Shown in pieces: positions 10,075 through 19,591 of a DNA stretch of 64,000 nt (the stretch's first letter is position 1; each line of letters begins with the position of its first letter). The notes beneath the pieces are model-generated. The model saw only the letters and a program-made list of their open reading frames with translations, was not told the DNA's origin and made no database searches. The stretch comes from Bacteroidota bacterium (GTDB lineage Bacteria; Bacteroidota; Ignavibacteria; UBA10030; BY39), in NCBI GenBank assembly GCA_030017895.1, contig JASEGV010000001.1:51581-115580 (forward strand), written 5' to 3'. Made by a program: the position numbers and the translations under genes.

Positions 10075-10076
10075 TT

Positions 10077-10553
10077 TTACTTATTAAAAGAAATGGTTAA
10101 TGATTTTCCCCCAGCCGATTCAATTTTCTTGTTCGCTGTAGCGCTGAAGGCGTGTGCTGTAACATCTAATTTAGATTTTAATTCGCCGGTACCTAAAATT
10201 TTAACAGGAAGTGTTTTTTTTGAAACTGCTCCGATGTTATGTAAAATTTCTGGATTAACTAAACCATCAGGAAATTTTCCGGTTGCGGCAAGAGTTTCTA
10301 AATTTTGAACGTTTACAACTTGAAATTCAACTCTTGATATGTTTGTAAAACCAAACTTAGGAACACGCCGTGATAGCGGCATCTGTCCGCCTTCGAACCA
10401 TGGACGGTAGCTTACACCGGAACGTGATTTTTGTCCCTTGTGTCCTTTGGTTGCAGTTCCGCCGTGTCCTGATCCTTGACCACGACCGATACGTTTTCGT
10501 TTTTTGCGTGAGCCTTCGTTGTATTTTAAATTCGATAATAATGCTTTTGCCAT
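10077..10553 (-). CDS. rplO: 50S ribosomal protein L15
   Basis: 158 residues. The Gly/Arg-rich N-terminal extension (KRKRIGRGQGSGHGGTATKG) threads into 23S rRNA. The globular C-terminal half ends in KSLTISFNK. It is a late-assembly protein of the large subunit, placed between rpmD and secY as usual. Confidence 0.98.
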   Translation of the reverse strand: MAKALLSNLKYNEGSRKKRKRIGRGQGSGHGGTATKGHKGQKSRSGVSYRPWFEGGQMPLSRRVPKFGFTNISRVEFQVVNVQNLETLAATGKFPDGLVNPEILHNIGAVSKKTLPVKILGTGELKSKLDVTAHAFSATANKKIESAGGKSLTISFNK

Positions 10554-10560
10554 ATGCGTA

Positions 10561-10752
10561 TTATTCTTTAATTTCTTCTACTTTTATAAGATGTATTACT
10601 TTGTTAATCATTCCTCTTATTTGAGGTGTCTCGGTTTTGATAACTGAATGATTGGGTTTCCCTAATCCTAAAGCTTTTATAGTACGTTTATGAGCTTCGA
10701 GTGTGTCGATTATGCTATAAACTTGTGTTATTTTAATTTTCTTTTGAGTCAT
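10561..10752 (-). CDS. rpmD: 50S ribosomal protein L30
   Basis: A 63-residue short L30. It carries the conserved AHKRTIKALGLGKPNHSV segment and the C-terminal MINKVIHLIKVEE strand-helix. It lies 8 nt after rpsE and 7 nt before rplO, in the standard spc-operon position. Confidence 0.96.
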   Translation of the reverse strand: MTQKKIKITQVYSIIDTLEAHKRTIKALGLGKPNHSVIKTETPQIRGMINKVIHLIKVEEIKE

Positions 10753-10760
10753 AACAATTC

Positions 10761-11282
10761 CTAATCATTTACGTTCGGTTCATTTTGAAACAATTCCTGA
10801 TGTGATATGCCTCGCCGTGAAGCAATCTGTTGTGCATCCGACAAACTTAACAATCCTACTAAAGTTGCTTTCACAACGTTGTGAGGATTAGATGAGCCGA
10901 GCGATTTTGTTAACACGTCTTTGACACCGGCTGATTCCAATACTGCACGAACCCCCCCACCAGCAATCAAACCTGTGCCGGGAGAAGCTGGTTTTAGCAG
11001 AACTTTTGCAGCGCCGTATTTAGCAATAATAGGATGTGGAATTGTTCCTTTAACGATTTTCACTTTTACCACATTCTTTTTTGCGTCATCAATTCCTTTT
11101 GCGATGGCATCACTGACTTCATTGGCTTTACCGAGTCCGACACCAACGTGACCATTTCCGTCGCCTACAACAACGATCGCATTAAAGCTGAAACGGCGTC
11201 CGCCTTTTACAACTTTTGCTACGCGATTGATATGAACTATTTTATCTTTTAGTTCAAGTTCACTTGTTTTAATTCGTGCCAA
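10761..11282 (-). CDS. rpsE: 30S ribosomal protein S5
   Basis: 173 residues. It has the double-stranded-RNA-binding-like N-terminal domain ([19 protein letters not shown]) and the S5 C-terminal domain ([19 protein letters not shown]). S5 helps control decoding accuracy at the interface with S4. A tRNA-Gln gene separates it from rplR, which is unusual for this cluster. Confidence 0.98.
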   Translation of the reverse strand: MARIKTSELELKDKIVHINRVAKVVKGGRRFSFNAIVVVGDGNGHVGVGLGKANEVSDAIAKGIDDAKKNVVKVKIVKGTIPHPIIAKYGAAKVLLKPASPGTGLIAGGGVRAVLESAGVKDVLTKSLGSSNPHNVVKATLVGLLSLSDAQQIASRRGISHQELFQNEPNVND

Positions 11283-11330
11283 ATTTATTACTCCATATGT
11301 TTAAAATTTTTATTGTATTCATACTTTCTG

Positions 11331-11401
11331 CTGCCGGGGGAGGATTCGAACCTCCACGTACGGCTCCAAAGGCCGCTGTCCTGCCATTAGACTACCCGGC
11401 A
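11331..11401 (-). tRNA. tRNA-Gln (anticodon TTG)
   Basis: A 71-nt cloverleaf on the minus strand. The acceptor stem is TGCCGGG paired with CCCGGCA, with discriminator G. The anticodon loop reads CTTTGGA with TTG at 11369-11367, and the T-loop is TTCGAAT on a GGAGG/CCTCC-type stem. The CCA end is not encoded. It is co-directional with, and inside, the ribosomal-protein cluster between rplR and rpsE, so it is probably processed from the mRNA. Confidence 0.93.
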
Positions 11402-11436
11402 ATTTGACAGCAACAGGAAGGTTCAAGATTTCATTC

Positions 11437-11805
11437 TTAGAATTTCAATCCACCCTCTCGGGCACCATCAGCTATCGCTTTAACATTACCATGATATCGG
11501 AATCCGCCTCTATCAAATACAACAGTTTGAATTTTATTTTCTATTGCTTTCTTTGCAAGATGAATTCCGACTAACTTTGCTAGTTCAGTTTTACTCTTTA
11601 TTTCTTTAATCGAATCTTGTAAATCTTTCGACCGGGTTGATACAAATACTATAGTATTGCCCTTAGTATCATCGATGAGTTGAGCGTAAATATGCTTCAG
11701 ACTACGATAAACCGATAATCGCGGACACTCAGTAGTTCCGGAAATATTTTTACGAATATGTTTACGAATGCGGTCGCGGTTTTTAAATTTTGCTTTATTT
11801 ATCAT
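11437..11805 (-). CDS. rplR: 50S ribosomal protein L18
   Basis: 122 residues, binder of 5S rRNA. It has the basic N-terminus (NRDRIRKHIRKNISG), the PRLSVYRSLKHIYAQLIDD segment and the conserved end VVFDRGGFRYHGNVKAIAD. It follows rplF. On its 3' side the cluster is interrupted by tRNA-Gln. Confidence 0.98.
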   Translation of the reverse strand: MINKAKFKNRDRIRKHIRKNISGTTECPRLSVYRSLKHIYAQLIDDTKGNTIVFVSTRSKDLQDSIKEIKSKTELAKLVGIHLAKKAIENKIQTVVFDRGGFRYHGNVKAIADGAREGGLKF

Positions 11806-11828
11806 ATCTCAATTTTCCTAATAACTTA

Positions 11829-12380
11829 TTATTTTGAACCGGCTGATGCTGCAGTTTTACCGGCTTTACGACGAATGTATTCACCTTCGTATTTTACCCC
11901 TTTACCTTTGTATGGTTCCGGCGGTCGGAACGAGCGAATCTTTGCTGCAACAAGTCCTACAAGATATTTGTCTATTCCTTGAATCATTATACTAGTCGGT
12001 GTGGGGGCTGCAATATTTATTCCTTGAGGAGGAACAAAGAAAATAGGATGCGAAAAGCCGAGTGCTAACTGGATTCCTTTTCCTTTGATTTCAGCTTTAT
12101 AACCTACGCCTACGATTTCGAGTTTTTTCTGATAACCTTCAGAAACACCGTGTACCATGTTGGCAACCAAAGCACGCCATAAGCCATGAAGGGCTTTATC
12201 TCGTTTGTCTTCGGAACTTCTCTTAAGTATAATTTCATTTCCTTCGACCGCAACAGAAATACTGTCGGGCTTTTGGGATGTTAAATTACCTTTTGTTCCG
12301 GCAACCTGTATCTCGTTGCCGTTAATTTCTATTTTAACCCCTTTAGGGATTGGAATTGGTTTACGACCTACTCTTGACAC
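11829..12380 (-). CDS. rplF: 50S ribosomal protein L6
   Basis: 183 residues starting MSRVGRKPIPIPKGVKIEI, with two related L6 domains. The second contains the conserved PPEPYKGKGVKYEGEYIRRK. L6 lies near the GTPase-associated region of the 50S subunit. The gene sits between rpsH and rplR. Confidence 0.98.
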   Translation of the reverse strand: MSRVGRKPIPIPKGVKIEINGNEIQVAGTKGNLTSQKPDSISVAVEGNEIILKRSSEDKRDKALHGLWRALVANMVHGVSEGYQKKLEIVGVGYKAEIKGKGIQLALGFSHPIFFVPPQGINIAAPTPTSIMIQGIDKYLVGLVAAKIRSFRPPEPYKGKGVKYEGEYIRRKAGKTAASAGSK

Positions 12381-12397
12381 TTTTTATAGCTCCTTTA

Positions 12398-12793
12398 TTA
12401 CCAAATATGACATAAAACTTCGCCGCCAATACCTTCGAGGTATGCTTGTTTCTCTGTCATTATTCCTTTTGATGTTGATATTAATGCTATTCCGAGACCA
12501 CCTAAAACACGTGGCATTTCGTCGGACTTCACATATACCCGTAATCCGGGCTTGCTAATTCGTTTTAAACCTGATATAACACTTTTACCTGCATTGTAAC
12601 GAAGTTCTATAATCAGTTTGCTCGAATGTTCTTCGGCTACTTCGGTAAAATCGGCAATGTATTTTTTTTCTTTGAGAAGGCGAGATATTTCCCTTTTCAC
12701 ACCCGAGCATGGAATTTCGACTCGTTTGCGTTTTGCACCTAAGGAATTTCGCAATCTTGTAAGATAATCGGCTATTGGATCAGTTACGCTCAT
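12398..12793 (-). CDS. rpsH: 30S ribosomal protein S8
   Basis: 131 residues starting MSVTDPIADYLTRLRNSLGA. The C-terminal core has KGIMTEKQAYLEGIGGEVLCHIW, typical of S8. S8 is a primary 16S binder and, in E. coli, the translational repressor of the spc operon; I could not confirm its target hairpin here. Confidence 0.98.
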   Translation of the reverse strand: MSVTDPIADYLTRLRNSLGAKRKRVEIPCSGVKREISRLLKEKKYIADFTEVAEEHSSKLIIELRYNAGKSVISGLKRISKPGLRVYVKSDEMPRVLGGLGIALISTSKGIMTEKQAYLEGIGGEVLCHIW

Positions 12794-12835
12794 ATTTATC
12801 CATTAAATTTATTAATTTCATTTATTTTTAAGTAA

Positions 12836-13021
12836 TTACCAGCTAGCTTTTTTTACGCCCGGGATTTTCCCGTCTAAGGCAAGCTTACGAAAACACAATC
12901 GACATATTCCATATTTTCGGTAGTATGCTCTGGATCTTCCGCAGATATTGCACCTGTTATGTTGTCGTGTCGGATATTTGGGTGTTCTTTTGGCTTTCAC
13001 CCGCATTGCTAATCGTGCCAA
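12836..13021 (-). CDS. rpsN: 30S ribosomal protein S14, zinc type (S14Z)
   Basis: A short 61-residue S14. Cys 24, Cys 27, Cys 40 and Cys 43 ([20 protein letters not shown]) make the zinc finger of the C+ form. The length is that of the short zinc type, not the roughly 100-residue zinc-free type. It lies between rplE and rpsH. Confidence 0.98.
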   Translation of the reverse strand: MARLAMRVKAKRTPKYPTRQHNRCNICGRSRAYYRKYGICRLCFRKLALDGKIPGVKKASW

Positions 13022-13041
13022 GTAATTCTCCTATATATTTA

Positions 13042-13671
13042 TTATTGCGGTTTAACAAATGGCATTCCGAACGCTTTTAACAGTTCGTATGCTTCTTGAT
13101 CAGTTTTTGCTGTTGTAACAAATGTAATATCCATTCCAAAAACCTTTGTTACTTTATCAACGTCTATTTCTGGAAAAATAATTTGTTCTTTGACACCTAA
13201 AGTATAGTTACCTCTACCGTCGAACGACTTGTCGGATAGTCCGCGGAAGTCGCGAATTCGCGGCATTGTAACATTCACCAATCTATCGAAAAATTCCATC
13301 ATCCGGTGCCGTCTGAGTGTTACGCTAACTCCTATAGGCATTCCTTCGCGAAGTTTAAAATTCGATATCGCTTTTTTCGAACGTCGAACTACTGTCTTCT
13401 GACCGACAATATATTCTAATTCTTTAACAATCAATTCGATCAGTTTAGGGTCTTGCGTTGCTTGCCCTACTCCTACATTCACACATATTTTATCTAATTT
13501 CGGAACCTGGGAAACACTTTTATAACTGAATTTTTCCATCAATTTAGGAATAATTTCTTTATTATAAAATTCCGACAGCCGAGGGGCAACGCCCTTTTCG
13601 ATTACAGTTGTAGCAGAGCCTGCTGCTGGTTTTGCTTCTTTTACGCTCTTAGGAGCTTTTTCTTTTGCCAT
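13042..13671 (-). CDS. rplE: 50S ribosomal protein L5
   Basis: A 5S rRNA-binding protein of the central protuberance. The L5 core ([38 protein letters not shown]) is intact. Residues 1-28 form an Ala/Lys-rich extension ([18 protein letters not shown]) that makes it 209 residues rather than about 180. The start is supported by its position just after rplX; a later internal start at the core is not excluded. Confidence 0.97.
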   Translation of the reverse strand: MAKEKAPKSVKEAKPAAGSATTVIEKGVAPRLSEFYNKEIIPKLMEKFSYKSVSQVPKLDKICVNVGVGQATQDPKLIELIVKELEYIVGQKTVVRRSKKAISNFKLREGMPIGVSVTLRRHRMMEFFDRLVNVTMPRIRDFRGLSDKSFDGRGNYTLGVKEQIIFPEIDVDKVTKVFGMDITFVTTAKTDQEAYELLKAFGMPFVKPQ

Positions 13672-13693
13672 AATTTTCTAGTTCAATAATTTG

Positions 13694-14017
13694 TTAGAAC
13701 ATTTCTTCACAATTTTTGCAGACACGCATCATGTGTTTTCGACTACTTATTGCATCTTTAACTTGAACACGTCCAACACGCGAAGCTTCGTTACACTTAG
13801 GACAAATGACCATAACATTGGACAAGTTGACGGGAGCTTCTTTTTGGACGATGCCACCTTTTGGATTTTTTTGTGATGGACGTGAGTGACGTTTAGTTAT
13901 ATTCACGCCTTCAACTATTACACGGTTTGTTTCGCGAAAAACCTTCAACACTTTTCCGGTTTTTCCTTTTGCGTTTCCGTTAATTATAATTACGTTATCG
14001 TTTTTATGAATTTTCAT
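13694..14017 (-). CDS. rplX: 50S ribosomal protein L24
   Basis: 107 residues. An N-terminal KOW motif ([20 protein letters not shown]) initiates 50S assembly on 23S rRNA. Two CxxC pairs (CPKC and CKNC) near the C-terminus could bind a metal. It follows rplN by 10 nt. Confidence 0.97.
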   Translation of the reverse strand: MKIHKNDNVIIINGNAKGKTGKVLKVFRETNRVIVEGVNITKRHSRPSQKNPKGGIVQKEAPVNLSNVMVICPKCNEASRVGRVQVKDAISSRKHMMRVCKNCEEMF

Positions 14018-14027
14018 TTTATTTCCT

Positions 14028-14396
14028 TTACAGAACTTCGGGTGCTAATGAAATTATTTTCATGAAATTTTTATCACGAAGTTCGCGTGCAACCGGACCG
14101 AATATACGGCTTCCGCGTGGTTCACCTTGTGCATTAAGCAACACAGCAGCATTTTCGTCAAAACGGATATATGATCCGTCGTTACGACGAGTTTCTTTTT
14201 TTGTTCGCACTATTACTGCGCGCGATACTTCCCCTTTTTTAACACCGGCACCAGGGATTGCACTTTTTACTGAAACTACTATTATATCTCCAATACCTGC
14301 GTATCTACGATCGTGACCACCAAGGACACGAATACATTGTACTTTTTTGGCACCGGAATTATCGGCTACTATTAAATTGGTTTCTTCTTGTATCAT
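14028..14396 (-). CDS. rplN: 50S ribosomal protein L14
   Basis: 122 residues starting [20 protein letters not shown] and containing [20 protein letters not shown], both diagnostic of L14. It lies at the subunit interface and contacts 16S rRNA in an intersubunit bridge. It is placed between rpsQ and rplX. Confidence 0.98.
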   Translation of the reverse strand: MIQEETNLIVADNSGAKKVQCIRVLGGHDRRYAGIGDIIVVSVKSAIPGAGVKKGEVSRAVIVRTKKETRRNDGSYIRFDENAAVLLNAQGEPRGSRIFGPVARELRDKNFMKIISLAPEVL

Positions 14397-14416
14397 AATC
14401 TGAATTCCTTTTTCGC

Positions 14417-14677
14417 TTAGACAGCTTTTTCAACAATTTCAACAAGGCGCCAACGTTTATGTTTACTGAGTGGGCGGGTTTCCATTACTTTTACTACATC
14501 GCCTACATTTGCTTCTTGTTTTTCGTCGTGCACCATTAACTTCGTAGTGCGTTTATAATATTTTCGATATATCGGATGAGGTATCCGTCCTTCAACAGCT
14601 ATCACAATGCTTTTTTGCATCTTGTTGCTTACAACTGTCCCTACTTTTATTTTCCGTACCGTATTTCTTTCAGTCAT
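14417..14677 (-). CDS. rpsQ: 30S ribosomal protein S17
   Basis: 86 residues, an OB-fold early binder of the 16S 5' domain. The conserved [37 protein letters not shown] and [17 protein letters not shown] segments are present. It follows rpmC. Confidence 0.98.
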   Translation of the reverse strand: MTERNTVRKIKVGTVVSNKMQKSIVIAVEGRIPHPIYRKYYKRTTKLMVHDEKQEANVGDVVKVMETRPLSKHKRWRLVEIVEKAV

Positions 14678-14693
14678 CTTACTTCAATATCCT

Positions 14694-14900
14694 TTATTGT
14701 TTTGCTTTCTCTTGGTTCTCTTTTTCAAGAAGAATAGTTTTTAAGCGCGCTATGTTCCGCCGTGCTGACCGAACTTGAATCGGGCTCGATAACTGACGGG
14801 TTGCTAATTGAAATTTCAAATGACTCAAGTTTATTTCTTCTTCTTGTATGCGCTTTCGAATTTCTTCAGCTGTTAATTGTTTGATTTCGTGGGATTTCAT
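14694..14900 (-). CDS. rpmC: 50S ribosomal protein L29
   Basis: 68 residues forming the expected antiparallel helical hairpin, ending in SARRNIARLKTILLEKENQ. L29 sits at the exit tunnel next to L23, where the nascent-chain factors dock. It lies between rplP and rpsQ. Confidence 0.97.
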   Translation of the reverse strand: MKSHEIKQLTAEEIRKRIQEEEINLSHLKFQLATRQLSSPIQVRSARRNIARLKTILLEKENQEKAKQ

Positions 14901-14924
14901 CTTCTTCTTTCAATAGATTAAATA

Positions 14925-15347
14925 TTAACTCGCTTCGTAACCTATACGTGTTACCATTTTGGTTTGAATAGCAAGTTTACGACTTGCAATATACATAGCT
15001 TCTTCAGCGACATCTTTTTTAATACCGCCTACTTCAAACAGAATGGTACCGGGTTTTACAACTGCTACCCAGAATTCAGGGGCACCTTTTCCGCTACCCA
15101 TACGCGTTTCAGCAGGTTTTTTTGTTACCGGCTTATCGGGGAAAATTCGTATCCAAACTTTTCCCTCACGCTTCATCAATCGCGTTAACGCTACACGAGC
15201 CGCCTCGATTTGTCGTTGAGTTATCCATCCGGGTTCCAACGCTTTCAATCCGAAATCACCGAAAGATATTGTGGCTCCGCGAGTAGCTTTGCCTTTCATC
15301 CTGCCGCGTTGAGTTTTTCTGTATTTTACACGTTTTGGTAATAACAT
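14925..15347 (-). CDS. rplP: 50S ribosomal protein L16
   Basis: 140 residues starting [19 protein letters not shown]. It contains [20 protein letters not shown] and [20 protein letters not shown], near-invariant in L16. It organises the tRNA A-site region of the 50S subunit. It lies between rpsC and rpmC. Confidence 0.98.
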   Translation of the reverse strand: MLLPKRVKYRKTQRGRMKGKATRGATISFGDFGLKALEPGWITQRQIEAARVALTRLMKREGKVWIRIFPDKPVTKKPAETRMGSGKGAPEFWVAVVKPGTILFEVGGIKKDVAEEAMYIASRKLAIQTKMVTRIGYEAS

Positions 15348-15371
15348 TTCAATTATCCATTATAATAATTT

Positions 15372-16010
15372 TTAATAAGGAGTGCCGCCTAAAATTTCGC
15401 CTTTACAAATCCATACTTTAATACCGATGGCACCGTAAATTGTTTGGGCGGTTGTTGTAGCATAATCGATATCGGCACGCAGAGTATGCAGTGGAATTCT
15501 GCCTTCTTTGTATTGTTCTGTTCGTGCAATTTCGGCGCCGCCTAACCGACCTGCACACATTATACGGATTCCTTCGGAACCCATACGCATTGCCGAAGTT
15601 ATAGAGCTCTTCATAGCGCGACGGAACGAAACTCGACCCTCGATTTGTCCGGCGATAGTTTCTGCAACTAAATAGGCATCCAATTCCGGTCGTTTAATTT
15701 CGCTTATCAGAAGTTTAACTTCTTTGTTTGAAATCTTTTTCAGTTCTTCTTCTAATTTAGTAATTTCCTGACCACTCCGTCCGATAACAATACCTGGGCG
15801 TGATGTAAAAATTGTTATGCGGGCATGTTTTGGTGTTCGTTCGATCATAATTTTTGATATACCAGCTTTTTTTAACCGGGTACGGATATAATTACGGACA
15901 GTTATATCTTCTAATAATTTGACTCCACAATCTCTTTTTTCGAACCAGTTTGAATCCCAGCCACGATTTACACCTAAACGAAGTCCAATTGGATTTGCTT
16001 TTTGGCCCAT
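15372..16010 (-). CDS. rpsC: 30S ribosomal protein S3
   Basis: 212 residues starting [20 protein letters not shown]. The KH type II domain ([20 protein letters not shown]) and the S3 C-terminal domain ([20 protein letters not shown]) are present. It forms the mRNA entry channel with S4 and S5. It begins 7 nt after rplV. Confidence 0.98.
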   Translation of the reverse strand: MGQKANPIGLRLGVNRGWDSNWFEKRDCGVKLLEDITVRNYIRTRLKKAGISKIMIERTPKHARITIFTSRPGIVIGRSGQEITKLEEELKKISNKEVKLLISEIKRPELDAYLVAETIAGQIEGRVSFRRAMKSSITSAMRMGSEGIRIMCAGRLGGAEIARTEQYKEGRIPLHTLRADIDYATTTAQTIYGAIGIKVWICKGEILGGTPY

Positions 16011-16017
16011 GTATCTC

Positions 16018-16431
16018 CTATTCAGATTTCTCAGTTTTTTTGTTTGTTTTTAAAATTGTTGTTGTCTCATTTGCTGCTTCACGCTCTGCTACAATTATTG
16101 TAAGATGGTTTGAACGTTTCTTTATTCTAAAAGCCCGCCCCATCGGTGCAGGAAGAACCCGTTTCATTGAAGGACCGCCATTCACAAATGCTGTCTTTAC
16201 AAATATGTTTTCATTTTCTATCCGTTTACCTTCAACTTTATTCTGCAAGTTTGAAACTGCCGAACGTAATACCTTCTCAACAATTTTCGATGCATGCTTT
16301 GTTGAAAAGTGCATAAGCGAAATAGCTTCTTCAATATTTTTACCGCGGATCAAATCGACAACCAATCGCATTTTGCGCGGCGACGACGGAACATACCTAT
16401 GTATTGCTCGTGCTTCCATTATATTCTCCAA
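16018..16431 (-). CDS. rplV: 50S ribosomal protein L22
   Basis: 137 residues. The core begins [20 protein letters not shown]. The extended beta-hairpin that lines the exit tunnel includes [20 protein letters not shown]. The acidic/basic C-terminal tail is slightly longer than in the minimal family. It lies between rpsS and rpsC. Confidence 0.97.
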   Translation of the reverse strand: MENIMEARAIHRYVPSSPRKMRLVVDLIRGKNIEEAISLMHFSTKHASKIVEKVLRSAVSNLQNKVEGKRIENENIFVKTAFVNGGPSMKRVLPAPMGRAFRIKKRSNHLTIIVAEREAANETTTILKTNKKTEKSE

Positions 16432-16444
16432 TTATACCTATTTA

Positions 16445-16726
16445 TTATCCTGTTGATGCTTCGCTCTTAAGTCCGGGATGTCCGCGGAATATTCGCGTCG
16501 GAGCAAATTCACCAAGTTTGTGTCCGACCATACCTTCGTGAACATAAACAGGGATGAATTTATTTCCGTTATGGACAGTAAAAGTTAATCCGACAAATTC
16601 GGGAGTAATAGTAGAAGACCGAGAATAAGATTTAATTACCGACTTCTTACCCGATTTTTGCATATCCTGAACTTTCTTTAAAAGTTTTGGATCGACAAAA
16701 GGACCTTTTTTAATTGAACGACTCAT
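16445..16726 (-). CDS. rpsS: 30S ribosomal protein S19
   Basis: 93 residues starting [19 protein letters not shown], with [20 protein letters not shown] and [17 protein letters not shown], all S19 hallmarks. It pairs with S13 in the 30S head. It follows rplB by 18 nt. Confidence 0.98.
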   Translation of the reverse strand: MSRSIKKGPFVDPKLLKKVQDMQKSGKKSVIKSYSRSSTITPEFVGLTFTVHNGNKFIPVYVHEGMVGHKLGEFAPTRIFRGHPGLKSEASTG

Positions 16727-16744
16727 AGTTTCAATTCATTTTTA

Positions 16745-17575
16745 TTATTTAGTACGACGTTTAATTATATATTTACTTGATAACTTTTTAACTCTTCGAG
16801 TTTTCTTACCTTTGGTATGCCAGCCCCATGGCGATACAGGATGAGGATTTCCTTGAGGCGATTTACCTTCGCCGCCACCGTGTGGATGGTCAACCGGGTT
16901 CATAACCACACCGCGCGATTGAGGACGAATGCCCAACCATCTTGATCGACCGGCTTTACCAAGGCTTATATTCTCGTGCTCGATATTTCCGACCGTTCCT
17001 AATGTTGCATAACACTTGGCTTGAATTTTTCGGATTTCGCCGGATGGAAGTTTTACTTGCACATAGTCGGATTCTTTTGCCATAAGTTGAATTGATACAC
17101 CGGCGCTTCGGGCAATTTGCCCTCCTTTACCCGGCTTCAATTCTACATTATGAATAAATGAACCAACAGGAATATTTGAAAGAGGTAAAGCATTTCCAGC
17201 TTTTATTTCGGACGTTGGTCCCGAAATTATTGTTTCGCCTACTTTTAAACCATCGGGAGCGAGTATATAACGTTTTTCGCCATCCTTATAAGTCAGCAGA
17301 GCAATTCGAGCAGATCGGTTCGGATCATATTCGATTGCAGTAACATTTGCTTCGATATCAAATTTATCTCTCTTGAAATCGACGATGCGATAAAAACGTT
17401 TATGTCCACCACCTCGGTGGCGCGATGTTATACGCCCTGTGTTATTGCGTCCACCGCTTTTCTTTAATATTTCTATTAAAGATTTTTCTGGAACTGTTTT
17501 AGTAATTTCGTCGAAAGCAGGAACACTCATCCAACGAGTTCCAGGTGTAACAGGTTTTAATTTTCTGATTGCCAT
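16745..17575 (-). CDS. rplB: 50S ribosomal protein L2
   Basis: 276 residues. The N-terminal OB fold has [20 protein letters not shown]. The C-terminal SH3-like domain has [19 protein letters not shown], with the conserved His essential for peptidyl-transferase centre structure. It lies between rplW and rpsS, with a 66-nt leader after rplW. Confidence 0.98.
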   Translation of the reverse strand: MAIRKLKPVTPGTRWMSVPAFDEITKTVPEKSLIEILKKSGGRNNTGRITSRHRGGGHKRFYRIVDFKRDKFDIEANVTAIEYDPNRSARIALLTYKDGEKRYILAPDGLKVGETIISGPTSEIKAGNALPLSNIPVGSFIHNVELKPGKGGQIARSAGVSIQLMAKESDYVQVKLPSGEIRKIQAKCYATLGTVGNIEHENISLGKAGRSRWLGIRPQSRGVVMNPVDHPHGGGEGKSPQGNPHPVSPWGWHTKGKKTRRVKKLSSKYIIKRRTK

Positions 17576-17641
17576 ATTTCTATAATTCCTTGGTCAGCTA
17601 ATATGAGTATTTAGGTACTCTTCTCCTGACCCGCTTTTAGA

Positions 17642-17932
17642 TTAGATGTTTTCGAAAAATTCTATTTTATCACCCTCTTTGAGTGTAACGATAGCTTTTT
17701 TCCACTGTGCGGTTTTGCCACTGAAGCGTCCGCGGCGGGTCATTTGAGTTTTTTGCTTTCCTTTGTAATTAATTGTTCTAACAGTTAATACTTTAACGTT
17801 AAACTTTTTTTCTATTGCTTTTTGAATTTCTATTTTATTTGATTTTCGGTCCACTTCAAAAGCGTACTGCCGATGCGTTTCGAGTGCTGTCATCTTCTCG
17901 GTAACTATTGGTCTTTGTAATATTCCCATCAT
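17642..17932 (-). CDS. rplW: 50S ribosomal protein L23
   Basis: 96 residues starting MMGILQRPIVTEKMTALE. It has the KFNVKVLTVRTINYKGKQK strand region and GRFSGKTAQWKKAIVTLK. L23 is the docking site for trigger factor and SRP at the tunnel exit. It lies between rplD and rplB. Confidence 0.98.
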   Translation of the reverse strand: MMGILQRPIVTEKMTALETHRQYAFEVDRKSNKIEIQKAIEKKFNVKVLTVRTINYKGKQKTQMTRRGRFSGKTAQWKKAIVTLKEGDKIEFFENI

Positions 17933-17946
17933 AATTATACTCTCTG

Positions 17947-18570
17947 CTAAAATATTTTTTCGATAACTTCTACAGCGCTCTTCTGAAATAAGATTACTTT
18001 ATTCTTCATAATATCATAAGCCGATACTTTGTTTGCTTCAAGAATTTGAAGGTTCGGTAAATTACGTCCCGATTTATATACAATGCTATCGGTTTTTGAT
18101 AACAAGAGTAAGGTTTTAGTATCATCCAATTTCAGAGCTTTTAAAATTGAAACTATGTCTTTAGTTTTCGGAGATTCGAATGAAAAGTCTTCGACTATTT
18201 TAACATCCGATTCTTTTACGCGATAACTTAGAGCCGATTTTCTGGCTAATTTATTTACTTTCTCTGGTAACGACATTGAATAATCGCGAGGCACCGGTCC
18301 GAAAATTGTGCCGCCACCCTTCCATAATGGAGATCGGGAGGAACCGCTACGAGCACGTCCGGTTTTTTTCTGCTTGTAAGGTTTTTTACCGCCACCGCTT
18401 ACTTCAGCAACTGTCTTTGTTTTATGCGTTCCTTGACGTTGATTAGCTAAGTAAACTCGAACAGCTTGATATATTGCGTGATCGTTTGGTGCAATCTCGA
18501 AAACATCAGGAGACAGTGTAATCTTCTCGCCAGTCAATGTTCCATCTTTTTTGTAAACTTCTAATTCCAT
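17947..18570 (-). CDS. rplD: 50S ribosomal protein L4
   Basis: 207 residues. The long internal loop that reaches into the exit tunnel carries KPYKQKKTGRARSGSSRSPL, followed by GGGTIFGPVPRDYSMSLPEK. In E. coli L4 also represses its own S10 operon; no obvious leader for that was found here. It starts 3 nt after rplC. Confidence 0.98.
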   Translation of the reverse strand: MELEVYKKDGTLTGEKITLSPDVFEIAPNDHAIYQAVRVYLANQRQGTHKTKTVAEVSGGGKKPYKQKKTGRARSGSSRSPLWKGGGTIFGPVPRDYSMSLPEKVNKLARKSALSYRVKESDVKIVEDFSFESPKTKDIVSILKALKLDDTKTLLLLSKTDSIVYKSGRNLPNLQILEANKVSAYDIMKNKVILFQKSAVEVIEKIF

Positions 18571-18573
18571 TTT

Positions 18574-19203
18574 CTATTTCAATTTTTTTTGAATTTCTAC
18601 ATACGCATTTATATGACCGGGAACGCAACCTTTTATCAGGAGCAAATTTGATTCACTGATAATTTTAACAACTGTTAAGTTTTGGACAGTTGTTTGAGTA
18701 TTACCCATTCTGCCAGCCATACGTTGACCTTTGAATACTCTCGAAGGATACGAACTACCGCCAATGGATCCCGGAGCGCGAACACGATCGCTTTGTCCGT
18801 GTGTCTTCGAACCACCTCCGAAATGATGACGTTTAACAACGCCTTGAAAACCTCTTCCTTTTGATTTACCAGTTACAGAAACGAGATCCCCGGCAGAAAA
18901 AATAGCTTCTGCTTTTATCTCATCACCCAATTTAATATTGGAGATATCGAATCCGTTGAATTCCTTTACCAAACGTTTGGGAGTAACCCCGGAACGATTG
19001 AAATGGCCTATTAAAGGTTTGGTTACAAGACGAGCTTTCTTATCCTCGAAACCAATTTGTACAGCTTCATATCCATCGATTTCTTTGGTTTTAATTTGAG
19101 TAACAAAACAAGGTCCTGCTTCAATGATGGTGCAGGGGATAACAATTCCCTGTTCATCAAATATACTCGTCATTCCTATTTTTTTTCCTAACAATCCAGT
19201 CAT
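18574..19203 (-). CDS. rplC: 50S ribosomal protein L3
   Basis: 209 residues starting [19 protein letters not shown]. The loop that reaches the peptidyl-transferase centre contains [20 protein letters not shown] and [20 protein letters not shown]. It is an early assembly protein. It lies between rpsJ and rplD. Confidence 0.98.
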   Translation of the reverse strand: MTGLLGKKIGMTSIFDEQGIVIPCTIIEAGPCFVTQIKTKEIDGYEAVQIGFEDKKARLVTKPLIGHFNRSGVTPKRLVKEFNGFDISNIKLGDEIKAEAIFSAGDLVSVTGKSKGRGFQGVVKRHHFGGGSKTHGQSDRVRAPGSIGGSSYPSRVFKGQRMAGRMGNTQTTVQNLTVVKIISESNLLLIKGCVPGHINAYVEIQKKLK

Positions 19204-19244
19204 TTTGCGTTTTTTTTATTCAGTATCTAATTTTAAAGAAAGAG

Positions 19245-19553
19245 TTACACTTTAATTTCTACATCTACACCTGCGGGCAACTCTAATTTCATGAGCGATT
19301 CTACAGTTCGTGATGTTGAGTTTAAAATATCAATTAATCGTTTATGAGTTCGAGTTTCAAATTGCTCTCGCGATTTTTTATCAACGTGAGGCGAACGTAA
19401 TACCGTAACAACTGTCCGTTTGGTCGGCAACGGGATCGGTCCTGAAACAATAGCACCGGTCTGTTTTACTGTTTTAATAATTTTTTCAGCCGACTTATCG
19501 ATTAAATTATGATCGTAAGACTTTAATTTTATACGTATTTTTTCTCCTGGCAC
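19245..19553 (-). CDS. rpsJ: 30S ribosomal protein S10 (NusE)
   Basis: 102 residues with [40 protein letters not shown] and [18 protein letters not shown], all diagnostic. Besides its ribosomal role, S10 acts as NusE and links NusG (also in this window) to the leading ribosome. It begins 38 nt after tuf. Confidence 0.98.
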   Translation of the reverse strand: MPGEKIRIKLKSYDHNLIDKSAEKIIKTVKQTGAIVSGPIPLPTKRTVVTVLRSPHVDKKSREQFETRTHKRLIDILNSTSRTVESLMKLELPAGVDVEIKV

Positions 19554-19591
19554 CTGTAACTCCTAAAACTTCATGTTTGTTATTGTTTTTA

